Origin: Rhynchopus sp. YZ270_cl-10
Lineage: Eukaryota; Euglenozoa; Diplonemea; Diplonemida; Diplonemidae
Length of the DNA stretch: 64,000 nucleotides
NCBI GenBank assembly: GCA_964035575.1
Contig: OZ037844.1
Span: 1,390,501 to 1,454,500 of the forward strand
Reading direction: 5' to 3'
How positions within the stretch are numbered: the stretch's first letter is position 1; the number at the start of each line of letters is the position of its first letter. The translations under genes and the position numbers were made by a program. Of this stretch, positions 28,468 through 37,134 are shown one piece after another. The notes under the pieces are model-generated. The model was given only the letters and a program-made list of their open reading frames with translations. It did not search any database and was not told the origin of the DNA.

Positions 28468-28555
28468 GATAAAGTGGAGATTTGCACAAACTGTGGCAAC
28501 ACAACCGAGGCAACTACACTACTCCAACAATATTATCAAAGAAAAAAAAAATATC
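28468..28555 (+). repeat. SR7 dispersed element
   Basis: GTGGAGATTTGCACAAACTG, TGGCAACACAACCGAGGCAA, CTACACTACTCCAACAATAT and an A tract; matches 25490-25560. Confidence 0.7.
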
Positions 28556-29396
28556 GAAATACCTGTGGTGTATGTATGCGCCCGGTAACACTCATTCAAA
28601 AAGAACCCACCATACCACTAGAGTTACTGTTCCCAGCACACTACTCACAACAACACTAGGGCATTTATTTGCACTTTCAACTTTTCTTCGTTTTGCTTTT
28701 GTTTTGTTTTTGTTGAATGGATGGCTGTTCCAGAAGGCGTTTGCACTGTCAAGCATCACTTTCTGTCCGATGGTGCACCATCTTTCAAAAATATTAAATC
28801 AAGTTCAGGCAGAGGTGACTGAGCACCGAGGCTGTTGGACGATCATTTTTACGAAGAAAAAAAAAACGTGGATTGGACCGTTCGCGGGGGAATCCACGTT
28901 GTCAACGTTTTCAAAAAAAAAAAAAAATCAAAAATTTATTTCATCCACCCTTTCCCGCACAGCCTTGATTTCATCTCGCTATTTACAGTTCACTAATTCC
29001 TCAGCCCCTTAGCCTCGCTTGGAGGCTGACTTCGCGTCTACAACATTACTAATCAAAATAAAACAGAGCACAAAGCACTTTGCAAAATAAATTTAAAAAA
29101 ACCATTTTCAAATTTCTCGGAGGCTCCCCTCACAAGAACAGCGACAGTGAAGTGCAAATCAACTGCAACGTGCAAAACCTTACGTTTGCACGACAGACCA
29201 CATGCTCCAAGCCTGGGCAATGTACGGTCCACTCAAAGGACAGCTTGCCCACACCTTTCAAATGCCCCAGAACAGAATCAACAACTGTCTATGCAACCAA
29301 AGCGTCCCCCTAGCTCCCCACGACGTCTTTTATGAGTCTCGTAGAAGGTGCTATTTCAACAATTTATCAAAAAAAAAATAAGAGAGAAAGAAAGAG

Positions 29397-29590
29397 TGGA
29401 TGATCTGCATCTATACCTTTGAAATTCATTAGCCTTCGGGTGACTTTGTTGTACAAAAACTCGTCCTCGAACAGGATTGTCGATGCTACAAAAAAAAACA
29501 AAAAAAAAAGCATGGAGCAATTCGGGCATTACCTTGAAGCGTATAGTGGAGTTCATCTTTGGGTGTCTATACTAAAACAAATAAAAAAGC
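29397..29590 (+). repeat. SR8 followed by an SR5-type tail
   Basis: 29397-29500 repeats SR8 (GGATGATCTGCATCTATACC, CCTTCGGGTGACTTTGT, GATTGTCGATGCTAC); 29548-29590 is GTGGAGTTCATCTTTGGGTG, TCTATACTAAAACAA, the tail of SR5. The two families thus share the GATTGTCGA-to-tail organisation. Confidence 0.6.
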
Positions 29591-30088
29591 TTGATGAATA
29601 ATGAACACTAAAAATAATCAAAAAAAAAGTTACAACTGCAAACCCTCTCAATCAGCCTACACTAAAACAACCAAGTTTTCAAAAAAAAAAAAAATAACAA
29701 CGCCGAAGCCAAGCCTATCCCACACAGGGACGTCCTTGAGTCTCTCCGTTGTTCCGTCCCCGTTAGTTTCTTGACTCGTGTCTTGCTCAGCGTCAGGGGA
29801 CGAACAGCAGAGACGACAAATTGGGGATAGGCAAAAGCAATCGGTTGTATGGGGGAACAGTTGTTTGCTACTTCCACAACAAAACCAAACGTTTTTTTTT
29901 TTTTTTTTGTTGTTGTTGTTTCAGGGCTTTAGCTAGGATTTTTATTTTTTGAGCCTAGGGGGGTACATGGAATCTATAATGTGCTTCAGCAGAAGAGACT
30001 TAGCTTAGTATCGTTTTATCTACTTTTTCTTCAAGGTTTTTCTTGTCTTATTTTTGCTTGGCATATTTCTTCGCTTCATATTATATTG

Positions 30089-30127
30089 GTACACTGTCAC
30101 GAGAGGGCTTTGTATTTCAAGACACCT
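30089..30127 (+). repeat. SR3 dispersed element, 3' piece
   Basis: GGTACACTGTCACGAGAGGG then CTTTGTATTTCAAGACACC and a T tract. Confidence 0.6.
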
Positions 30128-30744
30128 TTTTTATCCCCCCCTTTTTTAACACCGATTTTAGAAATTTTGTGTTTTTTGGCAGTAAATCAACTTCCACTCC
30201 ACTAATCTAATCGAGTAAAAATATGGTGGATTCAGCGGAGGTCAGTCCCGGCGGGGAAAATGCAGAAATCAGCACAATAGTGCCTTTGTGAGATGCTCAA
30301 ATGCAAAAATGGACCCCATTTTTGGGTGTATTTTTTAGGGGTCCCACGGAGGACGTGATTTTGAAGTGAAAATTTTTGTCAAAAAAAATGTGAAAAATTA
30401 CTATGTCGAGCTTTTGTGTAAAATAAAGCCAATGCAGAAATTTTTGAGTGTTTTTGACCATCTGTGGGTAGCGCATATTTTTTCTAGCAAAAGTGGATTT
30501 TTTGGGAATTTTGCACTTTTGTCGGAAATGGAAAAATAATACGACAGTGAAGTTATGGGTGGAGGATTTTTTTCGGGTTTTGTATTTAAACGATCTGGTG
30601 CAAATGAAGTGAATGCCTGAAATTTTGACGACTTTCGAGACAATTTTTCGAACTCAGAAAAAAATTGTCGGCGGGGGGATTTTGGGGATTTTTGACCGAG
30701 ATCTGACTTTTTTGTAAGGTGGACTTGAAGAAAACCTTGAAAAA

Positions 30745-31090
30745 TTTTCCGCTCGCTTCGCTCGCGGATCTAATTTTTTACTAATGCTTGGTATTACACA
30801 ATATTCCCGCGCGCGAAGCGCGCGGGGAAAAAATTTTACGTGTAGTTTTTATGAGTAGTTTTTCCGCGAGCGGAAAAAGTAAATTCCCGCGCGCGAAGCG
30901 CGCGGGAATTTACTTTTACGGGTAGTTGTTCCACGAGCGAAGCGAGCGGGAAAAATTTTTAGGGGCAGTTTTTCTGCGAGCGAAGCGAGCGAGGAAAAAC
31001 TTTTACGGGTAGTTTTTTCGCGAGCGAAGCGAGCGGGAAAAGTATATTCCCGCGCGCGAAGCGCGCGGGAAAAATTTTTTCGAGTAGTTT
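30745..31090. repeat. Tandem array of GC-rich hairpins
   Basis: About seven palindromic cores of two kinds, CCCGCGCGCGAAGCGCGCGG and GCGAGCGAAGCGAGCGGG, separated by AAAATTTTTACGGGTAGTTTT-like spacers of 20-30 bp. Each core is a hairpin with a GAAG or TTCG turn. Isolated similar cores occur at about 23470, 24260, 42810 and 50215. Confidence 0.8.
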
Positions 31091-31107
31091 GGGGTGTCCC
31101 GGCGGTA

Positions 31108-31256
31108 CCACACTAACACCCACTTACGCACACTTTCACCCCATTTCACCCCATTTCACCGAATTACACCCACTTTCACCCCATTACACCCCATTACACC
31201 CCATTACACCCACTTACACCCCATTACGCCCCATTACACCCCATTACACATGAATT
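31108..31256. repeat. CCATTACACC minisatellite
   Basis: Degenerate 10-bp units (CCATTACACC, CCATTTCACC, CACTTACACC), about fourteen in a row. Non-coding. Confidence 0.8.
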
Positions 31257-31484
31257 ACAACGCCTTGGTGTTTTGGTCTTTACTAAAGGGATGTGCGGAC
31301 GACACCAAAAAAATTGAAATTTTTCGCGATATTTTGGTGCTCCAAAAATTTGCCGGAACCGAAAATCGTGTAGTTTGGGGGTATTGAGGCCAGAAAAAAT
31401 TTGTGTGAATACATGAAAATATTCCTGATAGGGTGGCATTCGGCCAAAACATCAGCTGTTTTGGTCATTTTTGCCTTGTACAGT

Positions 31485-31996
31485 GCTGTGTACTGTGTAC
31501 TGTGTACTGTGTACTGTGTACTGTGTACTGTGTACTGTGTACTGTGTACTGTGTACTGTGTACTGTGTACTGTGTACTGTGTACTGTGTACTGTGTACTG
31601 TGTACTGTGTACTGTGTACTGTGTACTGTGTACTGTGTACTGTGTACTGTGTACTGTGTACTGTGTACTGTGTACTGTGTACTGTGTACTGTGTACTGTG
31701 TACTGTGTACTGTGTACTGTGTACTGTGTACTGTGTACTGTGTACTGTGTACTGTGTACTGTGTACTGTGTACTGTGTACTGTGTACTGTGTACTGTGTA
31801 CTGTGTACTGTGTACTGTGTACTGTGTACTGTGTACTGTGTACTGTGTACTGTGTACTGTGTACTGTGTACTGTGTACTGTGTACTGTGTACTGTGTACT
31901 GTGTACTGTGTACTGTGTACTGTGTACTGTGTACTGTGTACTGTGTACTGTGTACTGTGTACTGTGTACTGTGTACTGTGTACTGTGTACTGTGTA
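31485..31996. repeat. (ACTGTGT)n satellite, about 73 units
   Basis: 512 bp of an almost perfect 7-bp repeat. Because 7 is not a multiple of 3 and the unit gives no stop, several frames on both strands stay open; they are not genes. The homogeneity implies recent expansion. Confidence 0.95.
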
Positions 31997-33387
31997 AAAA
32001 CCATAGGGGGGACCCTATGGATTTTTGGATTTTGAACTGAAAATTTTGGAGCATAAATTTGGAGAACAAAATTACTATGTCCGAGTTTGAGGCCCAAAAA
32101 TTCCATTAAAGCAAGAATTTTTAACTTTTGAGTATCTGTGGTACTCTCATATTTTTTCCTAACTCGCACAAAATTTCTAAAAACGGTGTAAAAAAAATGC
32201 TTTGATATCTGTACCAGGTTGTTTTTTTTTTTGTGTTTTTTTGTGGCGTCAAATCAGGTGAACTCTTTTTAATTTGGTTATGGGTCTTCCACTGTTGCAA
32301 TGGTGCGTATATGACAGACTTCACAACCTTTTCACAAACTATGTGGGTGTGCATACACCATGCAATGGCTATTAATTTCCCTGATGCGACCAAATACCAA
32401 TGCGTTACCCGTCTTGCTTCTCCCTTTCCTTCTCTCCCACCTACCGCTGGAGAGAAATAGAGGAACCGAAACAAAACGCAAAACAGAACGCTCTTGTCTA
32501 GAATGTGGTAATTTATTATTTTTATACCTTTCCCCCCCCATCCTCTCTCTCTCTCTCTCTCTTTTCTTGTATTTCCACTTCTTTTCACTTTGCGATTGTA
32601 AAGGGGTTTTCCCCTTTTCATTTACTACAACACTATTAAGCAAAATTAAACAGAGCACAAAGCACTTTCAAAAAAACAAACAAAAAATAGCTATTTTTTT
32701 ACCGACCAGAAAAGTTGTTTTCTTGATGAGTGTTTTCTGAGTGCACAAAAAGAAAAGTCGGCTACTCGACCAGAAAAGTAGCTGGAAAAAAGTTCAGAAA
32801 AGCCAGAAAATTTCAACAAAACATTTTCAAACCCCCTTTCGTTTCTGTAGACGTCATAGTGACGTACTATTCATTTAGAGGTCACTTACGGAGAACTCCA
32901 TCTGAGACGGCGCTTTTGGTACTCCAGAAATAAAAAATACCAAGTACGCAACAACTACGCACTAAGTACGCAACAAGTACGCAACAAGTACGCAATATAG
33001 GGTATTCCTGTATTTTTTTTTTCGTGCACAAAGTGCGCAACAAGTACGCAAAATGGAGTTATCAGGAGTACCAGCTTTTTAAAAAAATCCTCTCCTTTTT
33101 CTTAGGAAAGGATGTGTGTGTGTATCGGGAAGCACGCTCATCCTTGATTTTTTCCCCCCCAATTTTTTTTGCATTGCATCCCCTGATTGGGCTTCCAGGT
33201 AGTTTATTTTTGACACCTGCCGTACGCCCATACAACCACTGCTCTCATTTTTCTTTCTCTGTCTCGCTTTCCCTTTCTATTTCTCTTTAGCTTTTCTTTC
33301 TTTCTCACTCTCTTCCACAGCCGATCCCTCCCAGACCCCTTCAGCTCCATCCCCACAAAAAAGTGTTAGCTGACTTATAATCCAAAA

Positions 33388-33508
33388 AGGCTTCGGCCGA
33401 CATTGAGTACAGACCTTACCAGTTAGTGTACAGTGATTGTCGAGGGGTGGAGACAAAAAAATAGTGGAGTTCATCCTCGGGTGTCTACACTACTACAACC
33501 AAGTTTTC
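33388..33508 (+). repeat. SR5 element, body plus tail
   Basis: GGCTTCGGCCGACATTGAGT, ACAGACC, CAGTGATTGTCGAGG, then AGTGGAGTTCATCCTCGGGT, GTCTACACTACTACAACC and an A tract. Confidence 0.7.
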
Positions 33509-33698
33509 AAAAAAAAAAAAAAAAGTGCACGAGAGAGGATGTCTCCTAAATGCCATATGTCATTTTCAGGCGTGTGTGCGAGACTATAGTACCGTATCGG
33601 TAACATAATTTGTGTCATATGACTTTGATCACAAAATGCTGAAGGTCCATTTAGAACAGATTCTTTCCTCCTCCTTCTTCCTTTCCTGCCCTTTTTTT

Positions 33699-34076
33699 TA
33701 CAGTACGACAACAAACATCGGAGGGGTAAAAACATAGGTGGGGTAAAAACACCGGAGGGGTAAAAACTAAGGTGGATTTTGGGATTTCAAAATTCTAAGG
33801 AGGGTTTTTACCCCTCCGATGTTTTTACCCCACCGGTGTTTTTACCCTGGGCATGAGAATTTTGATGGCAATCCCCGCCCTTTTCCCCAATATCTCACCT
33901 CATTTCCCCATATTTTCCATGTTGCCCCAAAGTATCATGTCCACTGGTATAAACACCGGTGGGGTAGGAACATAGGTGGGGTAAAAACACCGGAGGGGTA
34001 AAAACTAAGGTGGATTTTGGGATTTCAAAACTCTAAGGAGGGTTTTTACCCCACCGATGTTTGTTGTCATACTGTA
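33699..34076. mobile_element. 378-bp element with 35-bp inverted ends and internal repeats
   Basis: Left end TACAGTACGACAACAAACAT and on through GGAGGGGTAAAAAC; the right end is its inverse with three changes. The motif (GG)GGGGTAAAAACANCGG is repeated several times in both orientations, so subterminal regions can also pair. Flanks are T runs, so a TSD cannot be resolved. Overall design resembles 63670-63945. Confidence 0.8.
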
Positions 34077-34130
34077 TTTTTTGAAACATTTTTTTTCTCT
34101 TTTGCGATAACGAATGTGATCCGCACGAAG

Positions 34131-34172
34131 GTGACTAAGCTCAGAGAGGCTTAGAGGTTCATCTTACAAACT
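34131..34172 (+). repeat. SR1 double-hairpin element
   Basis: GTGACTAAGCTCAGAGAGGC, TTAGAGGTTCATCTTACAAA. Preceded by GCGATAACGAATGTGATC, which also precedes the SR1 copy at 51682. Confidence 0.7.
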
Positions 34173-34224
34173 TTTTTCTTCTTTTTTTCTTCATAATTTG
34201 TTGGGTGAGTGCAGCTGCCACGCA

Positions 34225-34330
34225 AGCAGTCTGCACTGTCTATTTTTGATCCGTATACCTGTACTTTCAATTCATTGAATGGATAAGGTATACTACCCTT
34301 TGTTGTATACAAGCATTTGGCAAGAGGAAT
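34225..34330 (+). repeat. SR10 dispersed element
   Basis: TTGATCCGTATACCTGTACT, TTCAATTCATTGAATGGATA. TTCAAT and ATTGAA pair. Related pieces at 34668-34770, 45890-45955 and 49075-49115. Confidence 0.5.
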
Positions 34331-34397
34331 ACAGAGTTGGGTAGTCTAATGGAGTATTTGAGTGTTCTCGTAACTCCCCTTTGCTTGAAAGGTTATT

Positions 34398-34523
34398 TGG
34401 TGTGGCTGAAAGGGGGTGCTATTTTTCTGCTATTCTGGGCATCTGGATTTTTTTTGGTGCGGCTGAAGGGAGGAGCTATTTTTGTGCTACTTTCTGCTAT
34501 TTTTGGGGTCGTCGGCCACACCA
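34398..34523. mobile_element. MITE related to 16534-16612
   Basis: TGGTGTGGCTGAAAGGGGGT at the left, a second inner left-end-like GGTGCGGCTGAAGGGAGGAG, and GTCGTCGGCCACACCA at the right. Looks like an end-duplicated or nested copy. No clear TSD. Confidence 0.65.
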
Positions 34524-34609
34524 TGAAACGATATTTAAAGTGCGAAGCACTGAGGCGCTTCTGACAACAATGTTTGATTCTGTAAGATGGGAACATTTTT
34601 TTTTTTTGG

Positions 34610-34652
34610 GTGGCTAAGCATGAGAGGCTTAGGTTCATCTTATGAACATTTT
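34610..34652 (+). repeat. SR1 double-hairpin element
   Basis: GTGGCTAAGCATGAGAGGCT, TAGGTTCATCTTATGAACAT. Both stems are perfect. Confidence 0.75.
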
Positions 34653-34828
34653 CTTTATTTTTTTTTTGTTGATCGCTATGGGTATGACCTCTCTGCTTTC
34701 AATTTATTGAAAAAAAAAATAATGTTGAAATAATTTGATTGTGATCAAGGTCGGTATGATAGGTGGTCTTTACAACGATTCTCTCTCTCTCTCTTTTTAT
34801 TAATATTGCGTTTGTTTTGTGATCAAAG

Positions 34829-34860
34829 GTGACTAAGCAAAGGTTTAGGTTCATCTTCTA
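34829..34860 (+). repeat. SR1 element, shortened loop
   Basis: GTGACTAAGCAAAGGTTTAG then GTTCATCTTC. The stem is kept through a G-T wobble (CTAAGC with GTTTAG) despite a shorter loop. Confidence 0.6.
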
Positions 34861-35120
34861 ATTTTTTTTTTTCTTCTATTGTTGGTATTTGCAACGAAGA
34901 GGGGGTTTTGCACCTGTAACGCTGTCTTTGTCTTTTTTTTGAAAGATGTAAAAATATAAATTCATCTTTCAAAAAGAAAAAAAAAAATAATATTTTCTGG
35001 TTCTGTCCTGTTGTGATTATTCCTGGGGCAGGCCAAAGTATGTTCAACGTCTTAAAAAAGGCCCAAAATTATACCTCCCCGTAGTGAAATTCAGGGGAGG
35101 GGTTTTTTACGCATTCACCC

Positions 35121-35258
35121 ACATGGTAGTCTGGTTGACCGTGCCAGACTCAAGCGACTCATTTTTTTTTTTTTCCCCTCGACTTTTTCTTGACTTCTGA
35201 AAGTCAAGAGAAGTTCACTATTTTCACAAGTCTGGCAGAGTCGGCCAGACTACCATGT
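35121..35258. mobile_element. 138-bp foldback element
   Basis: ACATGGTAGTCTGGTTGACC..AGACT and its near-perfect inverse at the right end (31-bp arms, four mismatches), plus an internal CTTGACTTCTGAAAGTCAAG hairpin. No TSD recognised. Confidence 0.8.
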
Positions 35259-35314
35259 ATGAAATTATCAACAAAAAAAATATCAAAATCCGCAAACTTA
35301 CGAATGTATCCGAA

Positions 35315-35410
35315 GGTGACTTAGCACGAGATGAATACCTGATGAATAAACCAAAGAATAATCTAATCAGACTAAGCACGAGAGGCTTAGGGTCATCTTA
35401 TTAACTTTTC
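35315..35410 (+). repeat. SR1 element, duplicated head
   Basis: GTGACTTAGCACGAGATGAA starts one copy, and AATCAGACTAAGCACGAGAG, GCTTAGGGTCATCTTATTAA completes a second. The join phrase TAATCTAATCAGACTAAGCA is shared exactly with the copy at 51682-51755, so this compound form has itself been copied. Confidence 0.75.
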
Positions 35411-35527
35411 TTATTTAGGATCCTTGAAGCTAAGCCATTTGGTAGACTATTACTAGCAATGTCGAAGCGAAATGCTGACAAAGTCCTTTCCGGATGAACG
35501 ATTTTTTTTTTGTTGTTGTTTTATTTC

Positions 35528-35630
35528 GGTTGCATGCGTCCGACGGCATCCGATATATAGTTTTGCACTTCCAACTTCTTGTTCAGGTACACAGCCACGA
35601 GAGGGCTTTGTATTTTTCAAGTCAACGTTT
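35528..35630 (+). repeat. SR2-like piece followed by SR3 3' piece
   Basis: GCATGCGTCCGACGGCATCC then TTTTGCACTTCCAACTTCTT (SR2-like), then ACACAGCCACGAGAGGGCTT, TGTATTTTTCAA (SR3). The same order SR2 then SR3 occurs at 36602-36822. Confidence 0.6.
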
Positions 35631-35741
35631 ATTTTGTTCTCTTTTTTTCGCTTATTTCCCTTCATATCCACAAAACGATATTTTTTCCACCATTTTTTTT
35701 GCACACAAATCACGCATTAAAAAAAAAAAATGCTCGTCGGG

Positions 35742-35815
35742 GTTGAGGACGAACAGCATTTATACCTTCTGTAGTACAAAAAAGGGCTTCAGCTTCATTG
35801 AGTACACACAGCGGA
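35742..35815 (+). repeat. SR5 body, partial
   Basis: GGTTGAGGACGAACAGCATT, TATACCTTCTGTAGTACAAA, GGGCTTCAGCTTCATTGAGT. Interrupted just downstream by the foldback MITE. Confidence 0.65.
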
Positions 35816-35825
35816 CTAGTCAGGG

Positions 35826-35945
35826 TAATGGTGGCAGTATTGTGATGGGAGCCCATTGGAATACACAAAATACATCAAAGTACACGATGTATTTTTGATG
35901 TATTTTGCGTATTCCAATGGGCTCCTATCATAATACTGACCATTA
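35826..35945. mobile_element. 120-bp foldback MITE, TSD AGTCAGGG
   Basis: Same family as 27956-28092: TAATGGTGGCAGTATTGTGA arms with GGGAGCCCATTGGAATAC. Exact 8-bp AGTCAGGG at 35818-35825 and 35946-35953. Both copies sit in or beside similar CACTAGT/CTAGT-rich sequence, hinting at a preferred older repeat as target. Confidence 0.92.
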
Positions 35946-36601
35946 AGTCAGGGGGGCGCTACTGGGAGTGCTAGTAATCCACATGGCTAGTGTTTTTTAC
36001 GACTGGTATTACACTAGTGTAACACTACTCGTTTTAAAAATTGTGGAGTGCATCTTCGGGTGGGTCTGCACTAATACTAACTAAGTTTTTCATCAGGGGG
36101 GGAAAAACCCCCCAAAAACCCTTCTTCCCTCTCTTTTGGCAATGGTGGTTGTCATAAGTCACAAACTAATACTAAATTGCATCATCACTGTTTTAACGCA
36201 ACACCGACACAACACACACACACACAAAAATCAACAAACGAACAAAGGGTAATATTCCGCTTTGTCGGGAGAACCACCCCCCAAATACACAGAACAATGA
36301 AAAAATGATAAATCAAAACAAAAGCATCTCACCTTCCCCATTTTTTTCCCCCCACACGCGCTGCTAACCTCGGGGCTACGTCGTCCCTTCAGTGAAACAA
36401 ACAAAGCTAACTCCAATGCTCACTCCGCTCCGCTGTGGCCCCAGCCCTGATAGGCTATAGTAGACACCCTGTGCCCTGTCCGCCAGGACACGAGGCTTTT
36501 TTGACTTATTTGCGTGATAAAATACCCCTCCCATCCCTTTCTGGTTGGGGCAATGGTGTTCCTGCTTACAACACTCTGTGCATACCAATGAAGTGCTCTC
36601 T

Positions 36602-36680
36602 GGGGTTCGATAGCAATGGGGTAACTGCTCTGTGTCCGATGAACGGTGAGGCGGTTTGCACTTTCAACTTCTCTTTTTTT
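36602..36680 (+). repeat. SR2 structured element
   Basis: GGGGTTCGATAGC, CTCTGTGTCCGATGAACGGT, GAGGCGGTTTGCACTTTCAA. The hairpin parts are diverged; the 3' phrase is kept. Confidence 0.65.
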
Positions 36681-36698
36681 AAAAGCGGGAGTAGCACA

Positions 36699-36822
36699 TA
36701 TCAGATGTAAACCACGAAATGGATTGTAGGACTGCATGGTTGGGTGTCCACCCCACGGTACAGCCGCGTCATGCACTAAGATACTCTATCACGAGAGGGC
36801 TTTTGTATTTCAACTCTACTTT
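36699..36822 (+). repeat. SR3 dispersed element, long form
   Basis: ATCAGATGTAAACCACGAAA, TGGATTGTAGGACTGCATGG, GTGTCCACCCCACGGTACAG, ATCACGAGAGGGCTTTTGTA. Follows an SR2 copy by 19 bp and precedes SR1 by about 125 bp. Confidence 0.75.
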
Positions 36823-36946
36823 ATATCAATGCCAAAAAGCTCTTGGCATATCCACCTCCTCCCTCACCTCCACACCACATCCACCCAAAACAGCATCTCA
36901 TCCATCTTCTGTTTCCCCCCCCCCCCCCCTTTTTTATATCTTCACG

Positions 36947-36990
36947 GTGACTAAGCTCAAAGCGGCTTAGGTTCATCTATTACAAACTTA
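36947..36990 (+). repeat. SR1 element upstream of the DUF4116 gene
   Basis: GTGACTAAGCTCAAAGCGGC, TTAGGTTCATCTATTACAAA, about 150 bp before the ATG at 37135. Stem CTAAGC/GCTTAG intact. Confidence 0.7.
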
Positions 36991-37134
36991 TCCTTTTTTT
37001 TCCTTCCTTCTTTTCTCCTTTCCCTCCCCCCTCAGGGGGTTTCCCTTTAAGGGAGCGATTCTTTTCTCCGCTTTCCTTGGGAAATACACATTATTTTACA
37101 CATCTCCTTCTTCTTCTTTTCCATTTCTTTTTAA

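Larger units (their letters stand above)
30346..32180. repeat. Satellite island framed by a diverged direct repeat
   Basis: The segments 30346-30505 and 32008-32180 align (GAAGTGAAAATTTT against GAACTGAAAATTTT, ATTACTATGTCGAG against ATTACTATGTCCGAG, TATCTGTGG, CATATTTTTTC). Between them lie the hairpin array, the CCATTACACC array and the 7-bp satellite listed next. This suggests two copies of one element with satellites between, or one element expanded from within. Confidence 0.6.
19357..37134. other. Gene desert 1 (17.8 kb) of transposon remnants and dispersed repeats
   Basis: I found no frame here with a recognisable domain, good codon composition or homology to the window's genes. Named elements are listed separately. 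The remainder is AT-rich sequence with homopolymer tracts; 20700-21540, 26080-26660, 28560-29390 and 32210-33380 hold nothing I can identify beyond A/T runs and a (CT)n tract at about 32545. Short frames here are chance or lie in repeats. Confidence 0.6.

Noticed and set aside
31485-31996. Repeat array as a possible CRISPR
   Set aside because: Units of 7 bp abut without spacers; eukaryotic satellite.
31401-32169. Several long overlapping open frames with YCVLCTV or STQYTVH repeats
   Set aside because: They are translations of the 7-bp satellite on both strands; the unit contains no stop in these frames, so openness is automatic.
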